64,000 nucleotides of DNA from Rhodospirillaceae bacterium SYSU D60007 (GCA_003574685.1 QOCQ01000018.1:54368-118367), one strand, 5' to 3'. Positions 1-9,712 are shown, numbered from the stretch's first letter. A program made the numbers and translations. The notes: a model not told the origin generated them from the letters alone.

Positions 1-783
1 GCGAGCATGCTGGCGCTGCGCGCCGCCATCATCGAAACCCAGGGGCAGACGGCGAACGGCCTGTTCCAGGCCTCGTGGACACTGACACAGCACAACCTCA
101 CCCTGCTGATGGCGTCGTTCGGCACCTATCTGCTGCCGACACTGAGCGCGACGCATGACGCCGGCGACCGGCGGCGCTTTCTCGACGAGACGCTGCCCCT
201 GATCATCGTGCTCACGGTGCCGCTGGCCGGCGTGGGCCTGCTGTTCATGCCGCTCATCCTGCGCGTGCTCTACTCGGCGGACTTCCTGCCGGCTATCGCG
301 CTGCTGCGCTGGATGCTGCTGGCCAACCTGTTCAGCGCCTGCGTCGCGGTGTTCGCCATCCTGCTGCTGGCGCGCGGCCGCCCGATGATCAGCGCCGCCA
401 CGGAGATCGGCTGGTACGCCGGCTTTGCCGGCTGCAGCGTGGCCGTGCTGGCCGGGGTGATCGACGTGGGTTGGATGGGGCTGCAGCCGCTGGAGGCGGT
501 CGGTGCGGCGTTCTTCGCCCTGCATGGCCTGCGGCTGGCGTGCCTGGTCGCGTTCTGCCGCAAGACGATGGACTACGCGCCGGACGCCGTGGTGTGGCGC
601 ACCGGCGCCATCGGCTTCGCGCTGCTGCTGCTGGCGGCCATCGTTGGCTGGTCAGCGCAGGAGGTGAACTGGGCGGTCTCGCTGCCGGGGGCATTGCTGC
701 TGTGCCTGACGCCGCTGCTGCTGCTCAACCGCCCCCGCCTCACCCGCCTGCGCACCCTGCTGCGCACACGGTTTGGTAGTTAG
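1..783 (+). CDS. Polysaccharide flippase (Wzx/MATE-like), C-terminal part
   Basis: The reading frame is open from base 1, so the gene probably begins upstream of the window; an internal ATG lies at base 7. About 258 residues are visible. They form hydrophobic segments such as LPLIIVLTVPLAGVGLLFMP and TGAIGFALLLLAAIVGW, separated by short basic loops, and end in an Arg-rich tail. This matches the C-terminal half of polytopic flippases that move lipid-linked sugars across the inner membrane. The neighbouring rmlB and methyltransferase fit a surface-polysaccharide cluster ending here. The family assignment rests on topology and context, not on a catalytic motif, so a different polytopic exporter remains possible. 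Confidence 0.65.
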   Translation, partial: ASMLALRAAIIETQGQTANGLFQASWTLTQHNLTLLMASFGTYLLPTLSATHDAGDRRRFLDETLPLIIVLTVPLAGVGLLFMPLILRVLYSADFLPAIALLRWMLLANLFSACVAVFAILLLARGRPMISAATEIGWYAGFAGCSVAVLAGVIDVGWMGLQPLEAVGAAFFALHGLRLACLVAFCRKTMDYAPDAVVWRTGAIGFALLLLAAIVGWSAQEVNWAVSLPGALLLCLTPLLLLNRPRLTRLRTLLRTRFGS

Positions 784-808
784 CCAACCTTCCGGTGTCA
801 GGGAACCG

Positions 809-890
809 CTTCATGGTGAGCTTGTCGAACCATGAAGCAGTCTGCGTCGCTGGCCCTGCGCCGCCTTCATGGTTCGACAGGCTCACCATG
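809..890. repeat. Family A inverted repeat, copy 1
   Basis: Two units in opposite orientation, each with CTTCATGGT and ACCATGAAG ends around a GAGCTTGTCG-type core, separated by about 27 bases. It lies between the convergent flippase and rmlB genes. Each unit can fold alone, and the pair can form one long hairpin, so it could end transcription from both sides. Confidence 0.85.
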
Positions 891-917
891 GAGGCCATTT
901 TGACGCCGTGCCTTGCT

Positions 918-1973
918 TCACGTCCCCAGGCCCAGGCGTTCGCCGCGGTAGGCGCCGCTCATGACGCGCTCCCACCAGGCGCGGTTGTCGAGGTACCAGC
1001 GCACCGTTTCCCGCAAGCCCGACTCGAAAGTGTGCCGCGGCTTCCAGCCGATCTCGCGCTCGATGCGCGCGGGATCGATGGCATAGCGCAGGTCGTGTCC
1101 CGGCCGGTCGGTGACGAACGCGATCAGCCGCGCGTGCGGGCGGCCCTGCGCGTCGGGCGCCAGCTCGTCGAGCAGGGCGCAGATGCCCTGCACCACGTCG
1201 ATGTTGCGGCGTTCGCCGCGGCCGCCGACATTGTAGGTCTCGCCGATGCGGCCGCGCTCCAGCACCGCCTGCAGGGCCTCGGCATGATCCTCGACATGCA
1301 GCCAGTCGCGCACGTTCTCGCCCTGCCCGTAGACCGGCAGCGATTCGCCACGCAGCGCGCGGATGATGATCAGGGGGATCAGCTTCTCCGGGAAATGATA
1401 GGGGCCGTAATTGTTGGAGCAGTTGGTGGCCAGCGTCGGCAGGCCATAGGTGTGATGCCAGGCGCGCACGAGGTGATCGGAAGCCGCCTTGCTGGCGGCG
1501 TAGGGCGAGTTGGGCCGGTAGGGCGTCTCTTCGCTGAACAGCCCATCTGCTCCCAGCGAGCCGAACACCTCGTCGGTCGAGATGTGCTGGAAGCGGAAGC
1601 GGTCCTGCGCGGCACCGGAGAGACCGCGCCAGTATGCCAGTGCCGCTTCGAGCAGGGTCCAGGTGCCGACGATGTTGGTCTGGATGAAGGGTGCGGCGCC
1701 GTCGATGGAGCGATCGACATGGCTCTCGGCGGCGAGGTGCAGGATGGCATCCGGCTGTTCGTCGGCAAGGATGCGATCCACCGCGACGCGATCGCAGATG
1801 TCGGCACGATGGAAGCGATGGCGGGGATGATCCAGCGCTTCGGCCAGCGACTCGAGATTGCCGGCATAGGTGAGCTTGTCGAGCGTGACGACCTGCCAGT
1901 CGGTATGGCGCACCAGCCGGCGCACGACCGCCGAGCCGATGAAGCCCGCCCCGCCCGTGACCAGGACCTTCAC
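918..1973 (-). CDS. rfbB: dTDP-glucose 4,6-dehydratase RmlB
   Basis: Converts dTDP-glucose to dTDP-4-keto-6-deoxyglucose, the second step toward dTDP-rhamnose and related sugars; cytoplasmic, NAD-dependent extended SDR. Numbered from the GTG start, the Rossmann motif TGGAGFIG is at 6-13, the catalytic STDEVFG at about 132-138 and YAASK at 158-162. RmlB-typical [18 protein letters not shown] follows. An in-frame ATG lies 18 bases upstream (1991), but an AGGGAGG ribosome site falls inside that extension, about 7 bases before the GTG, so I chose GTG. No rmlA, rmlC or rmlD is visible in the window; they may lie upstream with the rest of the polysaccharide genes. Length of 351 aa is normal. Confidence 0.93.
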   Translation of the reverse strand: MKVLVTGGAGFIGSAVVRRLVRHTDWQVVTLDKLTYAGNLESLAEALDHPRHRFHRADICDRVAVDRILADEQPDAILHLAAESHVDRSIDGAAPFIQTNIVGTWTLLEAALAYWRGLSGAAQDRFRFQHISTDEVFGSLGADGLFSEETPYRPNSPYAASKAASDHLVRAWHHTYGLPTLATNCSNNYGPYHFPEKLIPLIIIRALRGESLPVYGQGENVRDWLHVEDHAEALQAVLERGRIGETYNVGGRGERRNIDVVQGICALLDELAPDAQGRPHARLIAFVTDRPGHDLRYAIDPARIEREIGWKPRHTFESGLRETVRWYLDNRAWWERVMSGAYRGERLGLGT

Positions 1974-2064
1974 GATCCGGCCTCCCTGCATGACAAGTGT
2001 CTGAAATCGGCGTATTTTAGGCGTTTATACATTTGCCCTTTACCTGATTGGCCAAGGAGATCGC

Positions 2065-2907
2065 GTGCGGACATTCTCGGCCGACCTGTTTGACCACATC
2101 AAGCGGCCGGAATTCCAGCCCGACTGGCCCGAGAACTGGAAGGGTTCGTTCCATCACGACGCGAACTCGGTCTGGCCGGGCGGCAGCGAACTTGGCTACC
2201 GGCGCGCCTATCACAACCGGGTGGCGCGGGCGATCGAGGCGGTGCTGAAGACGACCGCGCCCGGCGCGCGCGTGCTCGACGTCGCGGCCGCGCAGGGCAA
2301 CCTGTCCATCGTGCTGGCGGCGCTGGGTTACCGCGTGACCTGGAACGACCTGCGCGAGGACCTGGTCGGATACGTCAGGCTGAAGACCGATCGCACCGAT
2401 ATCGAGTTCCTGCCCGGCAATCTGTTCGACCTGCCGTCGGCGCGTGTCGGCCGTTTCGACGCCATTGTCGCCACCGAGATCATCGAGCATGTGGCCCATC
2501 CCGACGCATTCCTGAAGGGACTGGCCGGCCTTCTGATGCCGGGCGGCGTGATCGTGCTCACCTCGCCCAACGGCAAATATTTCCGCAATCGCTTGCCGCG
2601 CTTCTCGGATTGCGCCGATCCCGCGCAGTACGAGGCGGTGCAGTTCCGGCCCGATGCCGATGGCCACATCTTCCTGCTGCATCCCGACGAATGGGTGTCG
2701 CTGGCGGATCGCGCCGGACTGCGTGTCGTGAAGCTGGAGTTCTTCACCAACCCGCTGACCAACGGCCACTTCAAGACGCGCTACCTGTTGCCGCTGCTGC
2801 CCGCGGGGCTGGTCATGGCCGTCGAACGCCTGACGCAGCACCTGGGCCCCGCCCTGCGCGCCCTTGTGCACCTTCAGACGCTGGCCGTCCTGACGCCGGT
2901 GGCGTGA
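2065..2907 (+). CDS. Class I SAM-dependent methyltransferase
   Basis: A 280-residue methyltransferase with motif I VLDVAAAQGN at about 70-79, an acidic loop WNDLRED, and the post-I segment FDAIVATEIIEHVAHP, as in UbiG/Methyltransf_11-23 enzymes. The start is GTG, preceded by AAGGAG at 2054-2059. The product is likely cytoplasmic; the tail after 240 is moderately hydrophobic. Its place beside rmlB and a flippase suggests modification of a sugar or polysaccharide intermediate, but the substrate cannot be read from the sequence. Motif I has Ala where the GxGxG glycines usually occur, a tolerated variation. Confidence 0.8.
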   Translation: MRTFSADLFDHIKRPEFQPDWPENWKGSFHHDANSVWPGGSELGYRRAYHNRVARAIEAVLKTTAPGARVLDVAAAQGNLSIVLAALGYRVTWNDLREDLVGYVRLKTDRTDIEFLPGNLFDLPSARVGRFDAIVATEIIEHVAHPDAFLKGLAGLLMPGGVIVLTSPNGKYFRNRLPRFSDCADPAQYEAVQFRPDADGHIFLLHPDEWVSLADRAGLRVVKLEFFTNPLTNGHFKTRYLLPLLPAGLVMAVERLTQHLGPALRALVHLQTLAVLTPVA

Positions 2908-2914
2908 TAAACGA

Positions 2915-3037
2915 CCTTCCCCCGGAGGGGGAAGGTGCCCGAAGGGCGGAAGGGGGATGTCCCAACACGCGCCGCCGTGCTTGTGGAGGCATCCCCCTTC
3001 CGGCGCTGGCGCGCCACCTTCCTCCTCCGGGGGAAGG
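2915..3037. repeat. Family B composite palindrome, copy 1 (p end left, c end right)
   Basis: Each terminus is a short hairpin of the CTTCCCCC/GGGGGAAG type. The left inner arm carries GCCCGAAGGGC (p end) and the right inner arm a GGCGC/GCGCC block (c end); GGAAGGGGGAT pairs with ATCCCCCTTCC across a central loop. It starts 8 bases after the methyltransferase stop and ends 11 bases before the aapP stop, between convergent genes. Confidence 0.9.
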
Positions 3038-3047
3038 CTTCCTTTAG

Positions 3048-3821
3048 TCAGTGGTGCAGGATCTGGCTGAGGAAGAGGCGGGTGCGCTCGTTGCGGGGGT
3101 TGGCGAAGAACTCGGCCGGCGGCGCCTGCTCGACGATCTCGCCGAAGTCCATGAAGATCACGCGGTCGGCAACGGAGCGAGCGAAACCCATCTCGTGGGT
3201 CACCACCAGCATGGTCATGCCCTCGTTGGCCAGCTCGATCATCACGTCGAGCACTTCCTTGACCATCTCCGGATCGAGCGCGGAGGTGGGCTCGTCAAAG
3301 AGCATGATCTGCGGGCGCATGCAGAGCGCGCGTGCGATCGCCACGCGCTGCTGCTGGCCGCCGGAGAGCTGGCCGGGATATTTCAGCGCCTGCTCGGGAA
3401 TGCGCACGCGCTCCAGCAGGCTCATGGCGATCGCCTCGGCCTCCTTCTTGGGCATCTTCTTCACCCAGATCGGGGCGAGCGTCAGGTTGTCGAGGATGGT
3501 CAGGTGCGGGAACAGGTTGAACGACTGGAAGACCATGCCGACTTCCTTGCGGATGGCCTCGATGTTCTTCACGTCGTTGGTGAGCTCGATGCGCTGGCCA
3601 TCGACCCTGACGGCGATCGTGCCCGCCTGGTGCTCCTCCAGCCGGTTGATGCAGCGGATCAGCGTCGACTTGCCCGAGCCCGACGGCCCGCAGATCACGA
3701 TCTTCTCGCTCTGCTTCACCAGGAGATTGATGTCGGTCAGCACATGGAACTGGCCGAACCACTTGTTGACCTGCTCCAGCTCGATGACGGCGGGCGCGCT
3801 GTTGAGATTGCGGACTGCCAT
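3048..3821 (-). CDS. aapP: General L-amino acid ABC transporter, ATPase AapP
   Basis: The 257-residue ATPase energises uptake of polar amino acids by the Aap/HAAT system at the inner membrane. It has Walker [10 protein letters not shown] at 45-53, Q-loop Gln99, signature LSGGQQQ at 152-158, Walker B IMLFDEP at 172-178 and switch His209. The open frame runs on upstream, but the ATG at 3821 follows a GGGGAAGAAG ribosome site and gives the family's usual length. It lies 20 bases after aapM and is the last gene of aapJQMP. A family B repeat directly follows its stop and may end the transcript. Glutamine or glutamate/aspartate specificity is also conceivable, but the four-gene order favours Aap. 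Confidence 0.93.
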   Translation of the reverse strand: MAVRNLNSAPAVIELEQVNKWFGQFHVLTDINLLVKQSEKIVICGPSGSGKSTLIRCINRLEEHQAGTIAVRVDGQRIELTNDVKNIEAIRKEVGMVFQSFNLFPHLTILDNLTLAPIWVKKMPKKEAEAIAMSLLERVRIPEQALKYPGQLSGGQQQRVAIARALCMRPQIMLFDEPTSALDPEMVKEVLDVMIELANEGMTMLVVTHEMGFARSVADRVIFMDFGEIVEQAPPAEFFANPRNERTRLFLSQILHH

Positions 3822-3841
3822 GCTCTTCTTCCCCCCGCGCT

Positions 3842-5128
3842 TCAGCGCTGCGTGCCCTTGTTCAGCTCGCGTTCCAGATACTTGCTGTAGCGCGACATCG
3901 AGTAGCAGAAGCAGAAATAGACGAAGGCCGCAAAGAGGTAGACCTCGCCCGGGAAGCCGGCCCATTTCGGATCGACCAGCGCCGCGTTGGCCGTGTTCAG
4001 GAAGTCGAAGATGCCGATGACCAGCACCAGCGTCGTATCCTTGAAGAAGCCGATGAAGGTGTTGATCAGCGGCGGGATGACGACGCGCAGCGCCTGCGGC
4101 AGCACGATGAAGGCGGTCTTCTGGGCATAGTTGAGGCCCATCGCGTCGGCCGCCTCGAACTGCCCCTTGGGCAGGGACTGAAGGCCGCCGCGCACCACCT
4201 CGGCGATATAGGCGCCGGCGAACAGGATAACGGCAACCTGGGCCCGCAGGAACTTGTCGAAGCTGACGCCGGGCGGCAGGAACAGCGGCAGCAGGAACGA
4301 CGCCATGATCAGCAGGCTGATCAGCGGCACGCCGCGGATCAGCTCGATAAAGCCCACGCACAGCGCCCGGATCAGCGGCAGGTTCGAGCGCCGGCCCAGC
4401 GCCAGCAGGATTCCGTAAGGGAACGCCGCGGCGAGACCATAGGTCGCAAGGATCATCGTGACCGGCAGGCCGCCCCAGAGGCCGGTCTCGACGTACTCGA
4501 ACGGCGCCACCGGGATCGCGGCACCGCGAATGACGCCGGCCACGCGCAGCACCAGATAGAGGGCTCCCAGCGCCATCAGCACGATCCAGGCGATGCGCTC
4601 CATGTCAGGGGCCGTGGCGCGGCGCAGCAGATAGCCGCCCGCCCCGGCAAGCAGCGCGACGACGAAGATCAGCGTCACCGGAATGTGGATCTGCCCGAAC
4701 ATCAGCAGGAAGGTGACAAAGCTGCCGATGGCCCACACGATCGCCAGGCGCCAGTTCCACATCCGCCGGTCGCAGCTCAGCACCAGCATGGCGATCATCG
4801 CCAGGATCGCCAGCAGCGGCCGCCATTGCTCCTCGTAGGGGAAGGAGCCGAAAAAGATCAGCCGCAGCTTGTCGTTGATCAGCGCCCAGCAGGCGCCGCC
4901 CGTCCCGACGCACGCCTGGCCGCTCTCGGCCTGGAAGGTGGCCTTCAGCAGCGCCCAGTCGATGAACCAGACGGCGAGCCAGACGAGCAGTCCGGCGAGC
5001 ACGATCGTCGTCAGGCTGTTGCCGACGCTGCTGAACAGGTTCTTGCGCAACCAGGCGATGGCGCCGGTGTCGACGGTGGGCGGCAGCCGCGCAGGAGCGA
5101 CCTGGCCTGCCTCGGTGGCCTGGCTCAT
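3842..5128 (-). CDS. aapM: General L-amino acid ABC transporter permease AapM
   Basis: A 428-residue inner-membrane permease with an N-terminal hydrophobic extension ([21 protein letters not shown]) and several added helices before the BPD_transp_1 core. The core holds the EAA loop, seen here as [20 protein letters not shown] followed by [12 protein letters not shown], which docks on the ATPase. The length well above 220-240 aa is typical of AapM. It overlaps nothing but begins 3 bases after the aapQ stop, so the two are translationally close. It forms a heterodimer with AapQ. Substrate range is inferred from the family. Confidence 0.92.
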   Translation of the reverse strand: MSQATEAGQVAPARLPPTVDTGAIAWLRKNLFSSVGNSLTTIVLAGLLVWLAVWFIDWALLKATFQAESGQACVGTGGACWALINDKLRLIFFGSFPYEEQWRPLLAILAMIAMLVLSCDRRMWNWRLAIVWAIGSFVTFLLMFGQIHIPVTLIFVVALLAGAGGYLLRRATAPDMERIAWIVLMALGALYLVLRVAGVIRGAAIPVAPFEYVETGLWGGLPVTMILATYGLAAAFPYGILLALGRRSNLPLIRALCVGFIELIRGVPLISLLIMASFLLPLFLPPGVSFDKFLRAQVAVILFAGAYIAEVVRGGLQSLPKGQFEAADAMGLNYAQKTAFIVLPQALRVVIPPLINTFIGFFKDTTLVLVIGIFDFLNTANAALVDPKWAGFPGEVYLFAAFVYFCFCYSMSRYSKYLERELNKGTQR

Positions 5129-5131
5129 GGC

Positions 5132-6319
5132 TCAGCGCTCCTTCAGCGCGATCTGGCGGTTGTACCAGTTCATGAACAGCGAGATCGTCAGGCTGACCGA
5201 CAGGTAGGCGGCCATGATGATCAATACGTTCTCGATGGCCTGGCCGGTCTGGTTGATGGTGACGTTGATCGAGGCCACGAGATCGGGATAGCCGATGGCG
5301 ATGGCCAGCGAGCTGTTCTTGGTGATGTTGAGGTACTGGCTGGTCATCGGCGGCACGATGACGCGCAGCGCCTGGGGCAGCAGCACCAGCCGCATGGCCT
5401 GGGCGCGCGACAGGCCGAGCGAATAGGCCGCCTCGCTCTGGCCCTTGTGCAGCGCCAGAATGCCGGAACGCACGATCTCGGCCACGAAGGCGGACGTATA
5501 GACGACAAGCCCGACCAGCAGGGCCGTGAACTCCGGCTGGATGACGATGCCGCCCTGGAAGTTGAAGCCCTTCAGCGCCGGCACGCTGAAGGCGGTCGGC
5601 GCGCCGCCCATCAGCCACACCAGAACGGGCACGCCCACGATCACGCCGGCCCCGACCCAGATCGAGGGGAAAGGCTGGCCCGTGGCTGCCTGCCGCGCCC
5701 TTGCCCAGCGATGGATCAGCCAGGCGCCGGCGATGCCCACCAGCAGGCCCACGCCTATCCAGCTATGCACGTCGTGCGCGAACGGGACCGGGAAATAGAC
5801 GCCGCGATTGGTAAGGAAGATCGTGTCCCACAGCAGGCTGATCGCCTGCCGCGGGCCGGGAAACAGATCGCTGATCAGCTTGTAGATCAGGAACAGCCAG
5901 AGCAGCAGCGGCACGTTGCGGAACGCCTCGACGTACCATTCGCAGATCTTCGCCAGCAGCCAGTTGGGCGACAGGCGGCCGACGCCGATCAGCGTGCCGA
6001 GGATGGTAGCCAGCACGATGCCGATGACCGACACGCGCAGCGTGTTGAGGATGCCGACGAAGATGGCGCGGGCATAGGTGTCGGCCGGCGAGTAGGGGAT
6101 CAGCGAATCCCCGATCTCGAAGCCCGCTTCCTGCCCGAGATAGCCGAAGCCGGTGGAGATCTGCTGCCGTTCGAGATTCTCGATCGTGTTGGAAACGAGA
6201 TACCACGCCAGCAGCGCGACCGAGCCGATCACGACGAGCTGGAAGAACCAGCCGCGGATAACAGGATCATTCCACGGAGCCACACGGGCCTTCGGCGGTC
6301 CCGCTTGCGCGATGGCCAT
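5132..6319 (-). CDS. aapQ: General L-amino acid ABC transporter permease AapQ
   Basis: A 395-residue permease, partner of AapM. Hydrophobic segments include FFQLVVIGSVALLAWYLVSN and VSVIGIVLATILGTLIGVG. The EAA-type loop is EAAYSLGLSRAQAMRLVLLP followed by QALRVIVPPM. The ATG at 6319 follows an AGGGGAG ribosome site 8 bases upstream, so the longer open frame that runs into the family B repeat is not used. The 424-base gap to aapJ holds that repeat and a strong hairpin, which could lower aapQMP expression relative to the binding protein. The Pro/Ala-rich N-terminus (about 20 aa) is cytosolic. Confidence 0.92.
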   Translation of the reverse strand: MAIAQAGPPKARVAPWNDPVIRGWFFQLVVIGSVALLAWYLVSNTIENLERQQISTGFGYLGQEAGFEIGDSLIPYSPADTYARAIFVGILNTLRVSVIGIVLATILGTLIGVGRLSPNWLLAKICEWYVEAFRNVPLLLWLFLIYKLISDLFPGPRQAISLLWDTIFLTNRGVYFPVPFAHDVHSWIGVGLLVGIAGAWLIHRWARARQAATGQPFPSIWVGAGVIVGVPVLVWLMGGAPTAFSVPALKGFNFQGGIVIQPEFTALLVGLVVYTSAFVAEIVRSGILALHKGQSEAAYSLGLSRAQAMRLVLLPQALRVIVPPMTSQYLNITKNSSLAIAIGYPDLVASINVTINQTGQAIENVLIIMAAYLSVSLTISLFMNWYNRQIALKER

Positions 6320-6357
6320 GTCAGCGCTCCCCTCGGATGTGGATTCCGAGTGTCTTG

Positions 6358-6535
6358 CCTTCTCCCCGCGCAGGCGGGGAGAAGGTGCCCGAAGGGCGGA
6401 TGAGGGGCTTCGCAACGGTGCGGCAAACGCGGCGCGCTGATCGTGACGCCGCATCTGTGGCGCCGCCGTGAAGCCCCTCATCCGGCGCTTCGCGCCGCCT
6501 TCTCCCCGCCTTCGCGGGGAGAAGGGCAGATTCCC
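6358..6535. repeat. Family B palindrome, long divergent copy 2 (p left, c right)
   Basis: A variant with CCTTCTCCCCGC/GCGGGGAGAAGG ends instead of the usual pure C/G arms. It has GCCCGAAGGGC on the left, GGCGCTTCGCGCC on the right, and a longer centre of about 70 bases. It lies just upstream of the aapQ start inside the aap operon, between aapJ and aapQ. Confidence 0.85.
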
Positions 6536-6690
6536 CGTACCAGCCGGCGGGCTTCATCTCCAGCATCGGTCCTCCCGGCCAGCCTGCGGCCGGAGGTTGC
6601 CGGCCGTGGCTGGAATTCGGCGGCGGATGTCTCGGGATCCGCCTTGACGACACTGTAGCGGGGAAATTCCCGCCGTCCATAGGTCCAAAA

Positions 6691-6722
6691 CGCACGCCGC
6701 CGCCCCTGGGGGCGGCGGCTTT
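6691..6722 (-). terminator. Intercistronic GC hairpin after aapJ
   Basis: An 11-bp perfect stem (GCCGCCGCCCC against GGGGCGGCGGC, 6696-6706 and 6709-6719). Read on the minus strand it is followed by GTGCGTTTTGG. It lies 25 bases after the aapJ stop. The U run is short, so partial termination or 3'-end protection of the aapJ message is more likely than full termination. Confidence 0.55.
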
Positions 6723-6743
6723 CGAAGGCAGGTTGTCTTCTCG

Positions 6744-7769
6744 TCAGCGGATCGGCATGGCGTATTGCTGGCCGCCCTTGGTCCACAGGGCGTTCTGGCC
6801 ACGCTCGATCTTGAGCGGTGTTTCCATACCGAGATTGCGCTCGAAGGATTCGCCGTAGTTGCCGACCTGCTTGACGATGTTGTAGGCCCACTTCTCGTCA
6901 AGCCCCAGCGCCTTGCCCATGCCCGGCGTGACGCCGAGGATACGCTTGATGACGGGATTGTCGCTCTTCAGCATCTCGTCGACGTTCTTCGAGGTGATGC
7001 CGTACTCCTCGGCCTCCACCATGGCGTAGTGCGACCAGCGCACGATGTCGCCCCACTGGTTGTCGCCGTGGCGCACCACCGGGCCGAGCGGCTCCTTGGA
7101 GATGATCTCCGGCAGGATGATATAGTCATCCGGCTTGGGTGCGTTGGCGGCGCGGGTGGCGTACAGGCCCGACGCGTCGGTGGTGTAGACATCGCAGCGG
7201 CCGGAGAAGAAGGCCTGGCGAAGCTCCTCGACCTTTTCGATGACCACCGGCTTGAAGTTCATCTTGTTGGCACGGAAATAGTCGGCGAGGTTCAGCTCGG
7301 TGGTGGTGCCCGGCTGCACGCAGACCGTGGCGCCGTCCAGCTCCTTGGCGCTCTTCACGCCCAGCTTCTTGGGCACCATGAAGCCCTGGCCGTCATAGTA
7401 GTTCACCGCCGCGAAGTCGAAGCCCAGCGCCGTGTCGCGCTGCAGCGTCCAGGTCGTGGTGCGCACGAGCAGGTCGACTTCCTTGGACTGCAGCGCGGTG
7501 AAGCGCTGCTGCGCGGTGGTCGGAACGTACTTCACCTTCTCGGCATCGCCGAACACCGCCGCGGCGGTCGCCCGGCACAGATCGACATCGAGACCTTTCC
7601 ACTTGCCCTGGCTGTCGGCCAGCGCGAAGCCCGCAAGCCCGGTGGTCACGCCGCAGATGACATGCCCGCGGGACTTGATGGCATCGAAATCCGGCCCGGC
7701 CTGCGCCGCGCCGGCGAAGCCGGTCAGCGTCAATGCGGCGGCTGCCGCCGCCATCGTTCTCTTGACCAT
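6744..7769 (-). CDS. aapJ: General L-amino acid ABC transporter substrate-binding protein AapJ
   Basis: Periplasmic binding protein (SBP_bac_3) that hands amino acids to AapQMP. It begins with a signal peptide (MVKRTMAAAAAALTLTGFAG, predicted cleavage after AQA at residue 24). The mature protein opens DFDAIKSRGHVICGVTTGLAG and carries the family segment CVQPGTTTELNLADYF. The length of 341 aa is normal for AapJ. A GAGGGGG ribosome site stands 7 bases before the ATG. It is the first gene of the operon; the promoter must lie in the 216 bases upstream. The high-abundance binding protein is separated from the membrane genes by a hairpin and a repeat. Confidence 0.94.
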   Translation of the reverse strand: MVKRTMAAAAAALTLTGFAGAAQAGPDFDAIKSRGHVICGVTTGLAGFALADSQGKWKGLDVDLCRATAAAVFGDAEKVKYVPTTAQQRFTALQSKEVDLLVRTTTWTLQRDTALGFDFAAVNYYDGQGFMVPKKLGVKSAKELDGATVCVQPGTTTELNLADYFRANKMNFKPVVIEKVEELRQAFFSGRCDVYTTDASGLYATRAANAPKPDDYIILPEIISKEPLGPVVRHGDNQWGDIVRWSHYAMVEAEEYGITSKNVDEMLKSDNPVIKRILGVTPGMGKALGLDEKWAYNIVKQVGNYGESFERNLGMETPLKIERGQNALWTKGGQQYAMPIR

Positions 7770-7936
7770 GGTATACCCCCTCGAAAAGCCTCAGCCCTTC
7801 GCACGCCGCTCGAACGGCGCGCCGGTTGCGCAATGTGCACACCGTTGGCGGCACTCTAGGCCAGACCCTTCGTGCGGCGCAATCGGCGATGCAAGAAGTG
7901 GCACGCTGCGACGAAGCCGATGGCGCCAAATGCAAA

Positions 7937-7961
7937 GCGCCGGCAGGGTCGCTGCCGGCGC
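7937..7961 (-). terminator. Rho-independent terminator of the M23 peptidase gene
   Basis: GCGCCGGCAG and CTGCCGGCGC form a perfect 10-bp stem with a 5-base loop. On the minus strand it is followed by TTTGCATTTGG. It lies 25 bases past the stop at 7986 and shields the aapJ promoter region from readthrough. The T tract is interrupted, so efficiency is uncertain. Confidence 0.6.
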
Positions 7962-7985
7962 ATGCTGCGTGCAGACTTCCGGTGC

Positions 7986-9512
7986 CTAGAGTCGTCCGTA
8001 GCCTTCGGCAGCGTTGGTCGCACCGGCGCGCGCCATGCCGGCGGTGGTGCGCTTCCATTCGCGGAAGGACACCAGGTCCTGCGGCCCCAGCCGTCCGCCG
8101 CCGCCGGTGACGTAGGGCGCCGGGTTGACGAAGCCGCCATCGACCAGCACGCAGAAATGCAGGTGCGGACCGGTCGAGCGGCCGGTGCTGCCGACATAGC
8201 CGATCACCTGGCCCTTGCGCACATGCGTGCCCGGCCCGATCCCGGGGGCGAATTGCGACATGTGGCTGTAGCTGGTGGCAAGCGAATCGCTGTGCAGCAC
8301 GCGGACGGTCTTGCCGTAGTTATAGTACCAGCCGGCATAGTCGACCGTGCCGTCGGCGGCGGCGACGATCGGCGTGCCGTAGCGGCCGGCGACATCGATG
8401 CCGTTGTGGAATGCCGCCCAGCGGCCCCACCGCCGCACGCCGAACGCGGACGAGATATGGCTGCCCTCGATCGGCAGGATCATGCCGGAGTCGCCCACGC
8501 GATTGCCGTGCTCGTCGAAGAAGCCCTCAGGCTGGCCCTTGGGCGAGAACCACCAGACCTGTCCGCGCGAGCTGCGGTCATAGATAGTGGCCGTCAACAG
8601 CCGCACCTGGCCATCGGGCGCGCGGCCGTGCACCAGCTCGATATTGGCCGAGCGGCGATCGAGCGTGGCCGGCGCCACCGCCGCCAGCGCCTGGGCTGTG
8701 GCCTGGGCCGTGGTCCGGTCGACGCCGGCGCTGGCCAGGGCAATGTTGGGATCGCCCTTGGCCGCGATGCGGCGCATCCCGACCATGGACTGCGTCGCGG
8801 CACGCACCGAGCGCGCCACAAAGGGGGCCTGACCTTCGGCCGGCCGCCACGCGCGCAGATCGTCCTGGGGTTTGTCGCCAGTGGACGGGCTGCTCTGACC
8901 GCCGGTGCCCGCGACCTGCGACGATTTGGCTGCGAACTTGCCCTCGGCAGTACGCTCGACGTGAACGATGACGCCGCCGGCGCCGAAGATCTGCAGCACC
9001 CGCAGACGCTGCGTTACACCGGTCGCGTCTTCCATCGCGGCGCGGCCGGTATTGCCGATGGCAAGCGGCGTGCCCTTGAGCGCGCTGTCGACAGCGCGCG
9101 CCGCGGCGTCGGCGTCGCTGCGCGAAACGCCGATCGCCACGAGCTGATCGCCCAGCGGACGCGCGGGGTCCACCGCGAACGGTTTGGCCTCGTGCGCTGG
9201 CTCATCGTCGCCCGTCGGCAATGCACCGCCTGGCACCGAGCCGCGGCGCTTCACCACCGGCACGCTGACGCGCTTGGAGCCCTTCGTGACGGCAGGCCGC
9301 TGCCGCGCCACGGGCTTGCTCTTGTGGGCGCTGGTCTTTGGTGTGCTGGCCGTCGCCTTTTGCGGCGGACGGATAACCTGGGTGTTGGGCGCTGCCGTTG
9401 CGCTGCCGGACGTACCGGCCGCAATCACCAGTCCCGCGAATACCGTAAGCGCCACGACGACAGGACGCCGCCGTTGGCCGGTTATCTCCGGCATTATTCC
9501 CGTTTCCCGCAT
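7986..9512 (-). CDS. Exported M23 (LytM-type) peptidoglycan metallopeptidase
   Basis: Zinc endopeptidase family that cuts peptide cross-links in the murein sacculus or acts as an amidase activator. A hydrophobic N-terminal segment (VVVALTVFAGLVIAAG, about 18-33) is a signal peptide or anchor. A Pro/Lys/Arg-rich linker follows, then an approximately 300-residue middle region. The C-terminal M23 domain has HNGID (His369, Asp373), SYSH (His417) and HLH (His450, His452), so the zinc site is complete and the enzyme is probably active. Two starts are possible: 9512 and an ATG six codons on, neither with a strong ribosome site. It is monocistronic with a terminator behind it. Confidence 0.88.
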   Translation of the reverse strand: MRETGIMPEITGQRRRPVVVALTVFAGLVIAAGTSGSATAAPNTQVIRPPQKATASTPKTSAHKSKPVARQRPAVTKGSKRVSVPVVKRRGSVPGGALPTGDDEPAHEAKPFAVDPARPLGDQLVAIGVSRSDADAAARAVDSALKGTPLAIGNTGRAAMEDATGVTQRLRVLQIFGAGGVIVHVERTAEGKFAAKSSQVAGTGGQSSPSTGDKPQDDLRAWRPAEGQAPFVARSVRAATQSMVGMRRIAAKGDPNIALASAGVDRTTAQATAQALAAVAPATLDRRSANIELVHGRAPDGQVRLLTATIYDRSSRGQVWWFSPKGQPEGFFDEHGNRVGDSGMILPIEGSHISSAFGVRRWGRWAAFHNGIDVAGRYGTPIVAAADGTVDYAGWYYNYGKTVRVLHSDSLATSYSHMSQFAPGIGPGTHVRKGQVIGYVGSTGRSTGPHLHFCVLVDGGFVNPAPYVTGGGGRLGPQDLVSFREWKRTTAGMARAGATNAAEGYGRL

Positions 9513-9712
9513 CAGATGGTGGGTACGTGAAGACTATTCTTGGCGGGTCGGGGTCGGTCGATTCGCGCTCGCTCTTGATGACGATGCACGGATCGGCCGG
9601 CCCTGCCCTTTGGTTGGCGAGACTTTCACCGAGGTTTTGCCGCCGAGTCCAGCGGAAAGTTGCAAAAATGCAACAGCAGGCCCTGTGGCATGGCGCGCCG
9701 AACAAAGCGGGA

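Noticed and set aside
4685..6403. A 572-codon plus-strand frame across aapM and aapQ
   Set aside because: The product is Asp/His/Gln-rich without motifs. The minus strand encodes two clear permeases with EAA loops.
7870..7920. Sigma-54 promoter upstream of aapJ (TGCCAC and TTGCA on the minus strand)
   Set aside because: The -24 GG is changed to GC and the spacing is off; too weak to call.
9659..9674. GTTGC-AAAAAT-GCAAC inverted repeat after the alpha/beta hydrolase gene
   Set aside because: Short 5-6-bp arms, no T run, and a single occurrence; could be chance.
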